Shown here one piece after another: positions 6,214-11,011 of a DNA stretch of 11,011 nucleotides. The stretch's first letter is position 1; each line of letters begins with the position of its first letter. Below the pieces are notes generated by a model. It had not been told where the DNA came from and made no database searches. It was given only the letters and a program-made list of their open reading frames with translations. The position numbers were made by a program, and so were the translations under genes. Source of the DNA: a bacterium (GTDB taxonomy: Bacteria > Patescibacteriota > Saccharimonadia > Saccharimonadales > UBA4665); assembly GCA_021846765.1 (NCBI GenBank), contig JAJZWH010000030.1:1-11011 (forward strand), read 5' to 3'.

Positions 6214-7338
6214 CTATTTCTTTACTGTGCCTGTTTTGATTATGTGAGGTAAGAGTGGCAATGAGACAAAAAAGATCGATCCTTTATTCTCTTTCGTTTC
6301 AAACCAAACTTCTCCGCCCAGTTCTTTTACTAAACCATTTACTAGATATAGGCCCAATCCCGTGCCTGACGTCTCTTTTTTGACCACATTATCTGCTCGG
6401 AAAAACTTAGTAAAAACATTTGGCTGTGATTCTAGAGGAATACCCATTCCGCTATCTTGAACACTGATAATAAGTTTAGCTTGAGTTGATTTTATAGATA
6501 TTTTAACTTGACCACCATTAGGTGTATATTTCAGTGCATTACTCAGTAAATTAGCGAATATTTCTTTTAACACAACTCCGTCAGATATTAATCTAATTTT
6601 TGTTGATGGATGGCTAAAATTAATCTTAATATCTTTATCGATAGCAGCTAAATGGTGTTCATTAATTACTTCGTCTAGTAGCTGATCTATTAAGACTGGT
6701 TTTTTGGCCACTACTATACTGCCACTTTCAATTCTAGTTATATTTAGTAATGTACTAATTGTTTCGTTCATTCTGTTAGATGCTGAAACTATGGTTTTTA
6801 ATGATTTAATTTGAGGTTTAGTTAAAGGGCCCATAAAACCGTCTAATAGCATATGAGTGTAGGTTTTAATGGCTGATAAAGGTGTCCTTAGTTGATGGGA
6901 AGCTAATGATATAAAATCACTTTTCATTTTATCGATTTCAACTTCGTTAGTTATGTCTCTAAATATTTCAATACAACCTACTGGTTGATTTTTGACCATA
7001 ATAGGAGATATAGTCATAGAGATTGGCAGTAATTTGCCATCTTTATTCTTATAATGGACTCTTTCAGAAATTATTTTACCAGTTACAAAAGCTCTAGTAA
7101 CTGGCCTTTCTATTAGAGGTACCGCTAACCCATCATCGTCATAGGCGGCTAAAAGCTTAGGAAACCACATACCAAGCGCTTCTTTTTCGCTATAACCTAA
7201 GATATTTTGGGCTATTGGGTTAATTCGAGTAATCCTACCATATTCGTCAGTTGTTATAGCTCCATCGCCGATACTGTTGAACAGCACCTCAGCTAATGCC
7301 TTTTGCCCTTCGATGATATGTTGGCTTCCAGTAGTCAT
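6214..7338 (-). CDS. Soluble PAS-domain sensor histidine kinase
   Basis: This 374-residue kinase has no membrane segment. The PAS domain is at about residues 14-130 (FNSIGDGAITTDEYGRITRIN and ILGYSEKEALG mark its start; the GCIEIFRDIT end is the usual PAS C-cap). HisKA has H148 in ASHQLRTPLSAIK. The ATPase domain has N267 (NLLSNALKYTPNGG), G1 DSGMG (295-299), F box FTKFFRAD (309-316) and G2 GTGLGLYL (325-332), so it should be fully active. Being soluble, it probably senses a cytoplasmic cue such as redox state, oxygen or a small ligand through PAS; no heme or flavin ligand can be assigned by eye. The partner is likely the stand-alone receiver encoded just downstream. A TATAAT placed exactly 7 bases before the ATG predicts a leaderless mRNA. 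Confidence 0.93.
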   Translation of the reverse strand: MTTGSQHIIEGQKALAEVLFNSIGDGAITTDEYGRITRINPIAQNILGYSEKEALGMWFPKLLAAYDDDGLAVPLIERPVTRAFVTGKIISERVHYKNKDGKLLPISMTISPIMVKNQPVGCIEIFRDITNEVEIDKMKSDFISLASHQLRTPLSAIKTYTHMLLDGFMGPLTKPQIKSLKTIVSASNRMNETISTLLNITRIESGSIVVAKKPVLIDQLLDEVINEHHLAAIDKDIKINFSHPSTKIRLISDGVVLKEIFANLLSNALKYTPNGGQVKISIKSTQAKLIISVQDSGMGIPLESQPNVFTKFFRADNVVKKETSGTGLGLYLVNGLVKELGGEVWFETKENKGSIFFVSLPLLPHIIKTGTVKK

Positions 7339-7345
7339 AGATATT

Positions 7346-7351
7346 ATTATA
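7346..7351 (-). promoter_or_regulatory. -10 box giving a predicted leaderless kinase mRNA
   Basis: A perfect TATAAT on the minus strand is followed by 7 bases and then the ATG at 7338. Normal spacing puts the transcription start at or one base before the A of the ATG. There is no Shine-Dalgarno. The -35 is not recognisable. Confidence 0.5.
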
Positions 7352-7445
7352 TAACTTTATGCCTATGTATTTGGTTAGATTGTGCAACTCACCAATATAG
7401 CATAAAGCAAGAGATTGCTATTTAAGTGTAATTTTTGTAACTATT

Positions 7446-7489
7446 GATTAATTGTATCTTTCTAACTTAAACAGTCGATTAGTTGTATC
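7446..7489 (+). repeat. Direct repeats in the kinase/ATPase divergent region
   Basis: GATTAATTGTATC (7446-7458) and GATTAGTTGTATC (7477-7489) match at 12 of 13 positions with a 31-bp period, close to three helical turns, so both copies would face the same side of the DNA. They lie between two divergent genes and suit cooperative binding by one regulator. Confidence 0.45.
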
Positions 7490-7520
7490 AATACTATTAT
7501 TTTTTATGGTTAGTATTGAT
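7487..7520. repeat. 10-bp perfect inverted repeat
   Basis: ATCAATACTA (7487-7496) and TAGTATTGAT (7511-7520) are perfectly complementary around a 14-nt T-rich loop; the left arm overlaps the second direct repeat. A short T stretch follows on the plus strand, but no plus-strand gene ends here, so an operator is more likely than a terminator. Confidence 0.5.
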
Positions 7521-7544
7521 TTTATTGGTCATATTAAAGATAAC

Positions 7545-7578
7545 TAGATTTAAGTTTAGACGCTTAATGGTAAATCTA
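7545..7578. repeat. 8-bp inverted repeat upstream of the ATPase gene
   Basis: TAGATTTA (7545-7552) and TAAATCTA (7571-7578) are perfect inverted arms 18 nt apart, ending about 50 bp before the ATPase start. The GATTTA/TAAATC cores are the same half-sites as in the palindrome at 4802-4814. Confidence 0.35.
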
Positions 7579-7616
7579 TGAGATACTATATTTGTTATGT
7601 AGTGTATCTTTTTATC

Positions 7617-7622
7617 AGGAGG
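7617..7622 (+). promoter_or_regulatory. Consensus Shine-Dalgarno AGGAGG of the ATPase gene
   Basis: A perfect AGGAGG ends 4 nt before the ATG at 7627 and fixes that start. A weak promoter (TTAATG, 17 bp, TATATT at 7587-7592) lies just upstream. Confidence 0.75.
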
Positions 7623-7626
7623 CTAG

Positions 7627-9927
7627 ATGGTGGTTTTCTTGTTAGGGCTTGGAGTAATAATAATCATCTGGGTAGTAACTAAGCTGATGAGTGACAAAAC
7701 TCAAAGAGCTAATAAAAATCACGATTTAATAAGTTATCTAGTTATTCCACCAGCACTAGGAGATGCTCCGGATGCACCGGAAAAACTATACGCTTTATTT
7801 AACTCTTTACTTAAGAATAAAAGAAAAGTTTGGTCGACACGAAAATTTAAGATAGTTTTGGAAGTAATATCTTCATCAAGTCAAGGCATAAGATTTGTTA
7901 TCAGTAGTTCTTGGGAAATTAGTGATGCTCTGAAAGACTTGCTAATAGCCTATTGGCCTAAACTAGAAATTAGCAAAATTAGAGATGGCAATGGGCTAGA
8001 TATACCTCTAGACTGTCAATATTGGTTAAAGAACTGGCGTTACTCTAAAGGTTTTGTTAATGATAATATTCAAACAGAAAGTTCTTTAAGTTTTTTAATA
8101 GCTAGTATGGGTAAACTGAAACAAAACGAAGCTATGGCTTTGCAACTAATTATTGGATCTGAATATAAAACATTATCAGAACGCATGATTAACTTTGTGC
8201 TTAATTTAATCAAGTCAAGTTTTAGATTTATAGGTATTATACTAGCTGATATTCTTCGCGGTCAGTTAGTGACAGTATATAAACCAATTAAATCTGTTAA
8301 GAATAATCAAACAAAGATTTTGAATGTTGCTATTCGTTCGCTTGTTGCTGGATCGGACGTAAATCGTCTGGCAAACTTAAATTTGTCATTGGAAACTGCT
8401 TTAGGCGGGTACGGATTAGTTTCTAAAGGCATTACTCGACCTAAATTAACGAGTTTTATTTATCGCTATTCTAATAGCTTTAATCAACTAACTACTAAGC
8501 AGATAGCTCAACTGTACTACTTTCCAAAACCTAAAAATCAATTACAAGAAGATCTTAGATTGTCGCACAGTAGTCAATTAGCCATACCATTAGATATTAA
8601 GAATAAACATAAGCCGGCAATAATTGTCGGTGAATCGATTCAAGACGAACGACATATATTGATTAGTATGAATGCCAGCGAAAGACAAAAACATTTACTA
8701 GTTGTCGGTGGTACGGGTATGGGTAAAAGCTCGCTACTTGGATATTCGATACTTCAAGATATTTTAAACAATAAAGGTCTGGCTTTGATTGATCCGCATG
8801 GTGATTTGGCTGAAGAAATTATTGGTTATCTGCCCAATAGACGACTAGATAAGGTTGTCTATATTAATCCTACGGATATTAATTATCCTGTAGGTCTAAA
8901 TTTAATGGAATTGCCAATCGGTTTAAATTCAGAACAATTAGAGATAGCAAAAGATTTAATTACCGAATCGATTGTATCAATTTTTCGTAAAATATTTTCC
9001 GATGATGATAGTGGTGGTCATCGTATTGAGTATGTCCTACGCAATGCTATTCATACAGCTTTTAATGTGCCTGATGCTACTATATTTACAATTCATAAAC
9101 TTTTAACTAATGACATATTTCGCTCGTCTATAGTTTCTCAATTAACCGATGGTAGTTTAAAAGATTTTTGGTATGGCGAATTTAATAAAGCTGGTAGTTA
9201 TCAAAGAGTTAAGATGATTAATGGTGTTACCTCAAAGCTTGGTAGATTTCAACGTTCTGTCATAACCAGAAGAATAATGGAACAAACTAAAACCACTATA
9301 GATTTTAGTGATATTATGGATAACCAAAAAATTTTGATTGCTAATTTTGCAAAAGGTAGTCTTGGCGAGGATACATCTAGCCTGTTGTCTATGATTGTTT
9401 TAGCTAAGTTACAACTTAGTGCCTGGCAGAGATCATTAATTGACAAAAACAAAAGAAAACCCTTCTATCTTTATGTTGATGAATTTCAAAATTTCTCATC
9501 TCCTATGTTTTCTCAATTAGTTAGCGAGGCAAGAAAATTCGGTATTAATTTAATAATGGCCGAACAAACAACTGCTTATCAAAATGAAACAGAAGTTAAT
9601 ATTTTATTAGCTAATGTAGGAAATGTAATATGTTTTAGAACCGCATCGGAGCTTGATATTAAAAGAATTGGATCAGTATTTGATCCATATCTTAAAGATT
9701 ATGATCTAAAAAACCTAAAACCTTATAATTTCTATATGCGTATATCTAGCGATCTGGGACTGCAACTAGTATCTGGTCAGACTATTTTAATTAGGGGCAA
9801 GAAGAGTAAAACTACTAAAAATAAATTAGTTAATATATCTAGAAAAAACTATAGTATAGTTTACGGAACAGATAATTTGATAAAAGATCTAGAAAAAATT
9901 AATAAAATACCCATAAAAAATAGATAA
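7627..9927 (+). CDS. VirD4/TraD-HerA-like membrane-anchored AAA ATPase
   Basis: This 766-residue ATPase resembles type IV secretion coupling proteins and HerA/FtsK-like DNA pumps. One N-terminal helix (residues 2-20) anchors it with the rest in the cytoplasm. Residues about 35-330 are a region I cannot assign, of the kind seen before the ATPase in CPR homologues. Walker A is G361GTGMGKS368, followed by ALIDPHGDLAEE (386-397), a sequence typical of the TraD/VirB4-like group. Walker B is LYVDEF (615-620, D618/E619), and NLIMAEQ (641-647) matches the TraM-recognition/sensor region. By family it would couple ATP hydrolysis to movement of DNA or nucleoprotein across the membrane. No relaxase, VirB gene or pilus gene is adjacent, so its partners lie elsewhere. 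Composition is AT-rich like its left neighbours, so it looks chromosomal, not part of the element beyond the tRNA. Confidence 0.82.
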   Translation: MVVFLLGLGVIIIIWVVTKLMSDKTQRANKNHDLISYLVIPPALGDAPDAPEKLYALFNSLLKNKRKVWSTRKFKIVLEVISSSSQGIRFVISSSWEISDALKDLLIAYWPKLEISKIRDGNGLDIPLDCQYWLKNWRYSKGFVNDNIQTESSLSFLIASMGKLKQNEAMALQLIIGSEYKTLSERMINFVLNLIKSSFRFIGIILADILRGQLVTVYKPIKSVKNNQTKILNVAIRSLVAGSDVNRLANLNLSLETALGGYGLVSKGITRPKLTSFIYRYSNSFNQLTTKQIAQLYYFPKPKNQLQEDLRLSHSSQLAIPLDIKNKHKPAIIVGESIQDERHILISMNASERQKHLLVVGGTGMGKSSLLGYSILQDILNNKGLALIDPHGDLAEEIIGYLPNRRLDKVVYINPTDINYPVGLNLMELPIGLNSEQLEIAKDLITESIVSIFRKIFSDDDSGGHRIEYVLRNAIHTAFNVPDATIFTIHKLLTNDIFRSSIVSQLTDGSLKDFWYGEFNKAGSYQRVKMINGVTSKLGRFQRSVITRRIMEQTKTTIDFSDIMDNQKILIANFAKGSLGEDTSSLLSMIVLAKLQLSAWQRSLIDKNKRKPFYLYVDEFQNFSSPMFSQLVSEARKFGINLIMAEQTTAYQNETEVNILLANVGNVICFRTASELDIKRIGSVFDPYLKDYDLKNLKPYNFYMRISSDLGLQLVSGQTILIRGKKSKTTKNKLVNISRKNYSIVYGTDNLIKDLEKINKIPIKNR

Positions 9928-9952
9928 TTACTTAAAATAGGTTGCATTAATG

Positions 9953-9958
9953 TATAAT
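9953..9958 (+). promoter_or_regulatory. -10 box of the tRNA-Gln gene
   Basis: TATAAT lies 23 bases before the mature tRNA 5' end; initiation near 9965 would give a leader of about 17 nt, which is normal for a single tRNA. It sits in the 54-bp gap after the ATPase stop. The -35 is weak. Confidence 0.55.
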
Positions 9959-9961
9959 TCT

Positions 9962-11011
9962 TTAACGGAATGAATATTTAGTAGGGCGTGGCCAAGTGGT
10001 AAGGCACCAGGTTTTGGTCCTGGCATTCGGGGGTTCGAATCCCTCCGCCCTAGCCAGCTTATCCGAATCATAATTTTTCTGAATGAATAGGTTATTTAAC
10101 TCTAGTGCAGCGGTCATTTTTGGTGTTCCTAAACCAGCTATCTCGGCATAGGTCGGTGCTTTGTCAAAAAGCACACCAAAGTAGCCTGCTTTAGCTACTG
10201 GGTTCATCTGTTGTAGTAGTAAATATTCCAGGTGTTCTACAAAGTATTCTACGTAATTCATAACTCTCCTTATATCTATCGGTTTATCGTTAATAATCTC
10301 TTCTTTTTGAGACGAAAGCTCAGTGATCTGGGCTTCGGTCTTTATTAATTCATCCTCCATATATTTAATTGCAACTTCGCTCGTTAAAACCTTGATCTTG
10401 TTGACTAGAACCCCAGTCTGGCTTTTGAGCGCGTCAATGCGCGCATCAAGGTTCTGGCCGTCGCTGGTCAATTCAGATTGCTTGCGTTCCCATTCGCTCA
10501 GCACGGCATTTTCTAGTGCCGTCATATAGTCGGGTGAGATATGCACTGTCTTAACGTAGTCGGTAACTACTTCGTTAAACTTCTCCTTTGGCACTCTGAA
10601 GTAGTGACCACGATTACAGTGATAGGCTCCGTAGTGCTTGCCTAGTTTACCGCGTGATGCGCTCCCGTAGAGCGGTAGTTCACAGTGCGGGCACATAACT
10701 TGCTTTTTGTAGGGATAGTCGTCATTTTTGACGCCTTTTGTGATGAGATGCTTCGCTGGTTCCCGAATAACTATACTCACTTCACCAGCTTGTTCTGAGA
10801 TGTACACCTTGCCTTTGTTAGCCCTATTAAATAGATCGATCGAAACCAAGCCATCAAATTTGCACTTTACCGGCTTACCCTCAGTCCATTTTTCTGGATT
10901 AACACCTGCATAGACAGGGTTATGAATATAGCGCCAGAGAGTTTTTATATCGAGCTGTTTCCCGCCAATTTGGCGAATAATCTTAGACCGGTCGTGTTTA
11001 TCACGCACTGT
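9962..11011 (-). CDS. Large serine recombinase/integrase, C-terminal part (5'-partial)
   Basis: The frame is open from the window edge to a TAA at 9962-9964. The GTG at 11006-11008 is internal, since a sense codon (ACA) precedes it. Visible residues, counted from that GTG, show the end of the Recombinase domain (LWRYIHNPVYAGV, 24-36), a zinc ribbon with C106-xx-C109 and C131/H135, a long coiled coil at about 162-240, and a helical end. This order is typical of large serine integrases, which insert and, with a directionality factor, excise elements. The catalytic resolvase domain (about 150 residues with the active serine) is outside the window. Residues 318-348 are encoded by the antisense of the tRNA-Gln gene and its 5' flank, giving ARAEGFEPPNARTKTWCL as part of the tail; that portion may not belong to the native enzyme. 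G+C (about 47-57% over several lines) far exceeds that of its neighbours. Confidence 0.88.
   Translation of the reverse strand, partial: TVRDKHDRSKIIRQIGGKQLDIKTLWRYIHNPVYAGVNPEKWTEGKPVKCKFDGLVSIDLFNRANKGKVYISEQAGEVSIVIREPAKHLITKGVKNDDYPYKKQVMCPHCELPLYGSASRGKLGKHYGAYHCNRGHYFRVPKEKFNEVVTDYVKTVHISPDYMTALENAVLSEWERKQSELTSDGQNLDARIDALKSQTGVLVNKIKVLTSEVAIKYMEDELIKTEAQITELSSQKEEIINDKPIDIRRVMNYVEYFVEHLEYLLLQQMNPVAKAGYFGVLFDKAPTYAEIAGLGTPKMTAALELNNLFIQKNYDSDKLARAEGFEPPNARTKTWCLTTWPRPTKYSFR
9982..10056 (+). tRNA. tRNA-Gln (anticodon TTG), CCA encoded
   Basis: The cloverleaf is complete. The acceptor stem is TAGGGCG (9982-9988) with CGCCCTA (10046-10052), then discriminator G and an encoded CCA. The anticodon stem is CCAGG/CCTGG (10007-10011, 10019-10023) around loop TTTTGGT, with anticodon TTG at 10014-10016, reading CAA and by wobble CAG. 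The T arm has stem GGGGG/CCCTC, one G-U pair, and loop TTCGAAT at 10034-10040. The D arm contains AAGTGGTAAGG. The weak U-A first pair is usual for tRNA-Gln. The gene is intact even though a recombinase frame runs through it in antisense and foreign-looking DNA begins directly after the CCA, so it is the apparent integration site. Confidence 0.97.
10057..11011. mobile_element. Left end of an integrated element at tRNA-Gln (partial)
   Basis: Directly after the tRNA CCA the sequence changes from about 23-33% G+C to as much as 57%, and the only gene is a large serine recombinase pointing at the tRNA. This is the usual layout of a phage, integrative or mobilisable element with its integrase next to the attachment site. 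The exact crossover and the second attachment site cannot be set from this end alone; the core is presumably within the tRNA's 3' half. Cargo lies beyond the window, so the type of element is unknown. Confidence 0.7.

Noticed and set aside
7487..7526. Inverted repeat plus T stretch as an intrinsic terminator
   Set aside because: The stem has only two G-C pairs and no plus-strand gene ends upstream; a DNA operator fits the position better.
7380..7620. CRISPR array in the repeat-rich intergenic region
   Set aside because: There are only two short direct repeats, no regular spacers, and no cas genes nearby.
9249..9452. Minus-strand ORF inside the ATPase gene
   Set aside because: It is a shadow of the conserved ATPase domain with no independent support.
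9962..10056. The recombinase tail as a genuine conserved protein domain
   Set aside because: It is the antisense translation of a complete tRNA-Gln; peptides like GFEPP...TKTWCL arise wherever ORFs run across this tRNA.
10323..10913. Two plus-strand ORFs (10323-10529 and 10728-10913) inside the recombinase
   Set aside because: They are antisense to the coiled coil and zinc-ribbon regions; the higher G+C lengthens chance ORFs.

Overview
The window reads as chromosome from an AT-rich bacterium, most likely a Candidate Phyla Radiation member and probably Candidatus Saccharibacteria (TM7). The taxon is an inference from four points: a compact cyo (cytochrome bo3) operon, short genes with overlapping starts and stops, a VirD4/HerA-like ATPase of a type common in CPR genomes, and no genes of ordinary biosynthesis. 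TGA is a genuine stop (it ends cyoC), so this is the standard bacterial code and not the TGA=Gly code of Gracilibacteria or Absconditabacteria. Every gene except the last is strongly A/T biased.

Layout, left to right. Positions 1-1836 (+) hold the 3' part of a quinol oxidase operon: cyoC (start lies outside the window), cyoD and cyoE, with overlapping stop/start codons. Converging on it is a leftward two-component pair at 1848-3538: an OmpR/PhoB-type regulator followed by its membrane histidine kinase. A 340-bp non-coding stretch (3539-3878) contains a GC-richer patch with nested inverted repeats. Positions 3879-4757 (-) encode a polytopic membrane protein of the flippase-like/LPG-synthase-TM family. 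Divergent from it are a previously unlisted 41-codon ORF with a strong Shine-Dalgarno (4915-5040, +) and a Crp/Fnr-family regulator (5034-5762, +) whose start overlaps the small ORF's stop. Next comes a second leftward signalling pair, a soluble PAS histidine kinase (7338-6214) followed by a stand-alone receiver (6155-5772). A 288-bp divergent intergenic region rich in direct and inverted repeats leads to a large VirD4/HerA-like ATPase (7627-9927, +).

The right end is the junction of a mobile element. A tRNA-Gln(UUG) gene (9982-10056, +) is followed at once by much GC-richer DNA carrying the C-terminal part of a large serine recombinase on the minus strand. The recombinase frame runs without a stop through the whole tRNA in antisense and ends upstream of it, so the element appears to have inserted at the tRNA gene and the last ~31 codons of the integrase are tRNA-locus sequence. 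The catalytic domain and the rest of the element lie beyond position 11011.

How it fits together: the oxidase would take electrons from quinol to O2, and CyoE would make heme O for it from supplied heme B. Two phosphorelay systems and a Crp-like factor make the window dense in regulators. Several leftward genes have a TATAAT-like -10 box only 7 to 12 bases before the ATG, which predicts leaderless mRNAs. The ATPase may belong to DNA transfer or uptake machinery, but no relaxase or other secretion genes are visible here. All family calls were made by eye from motifs; no database search was run.
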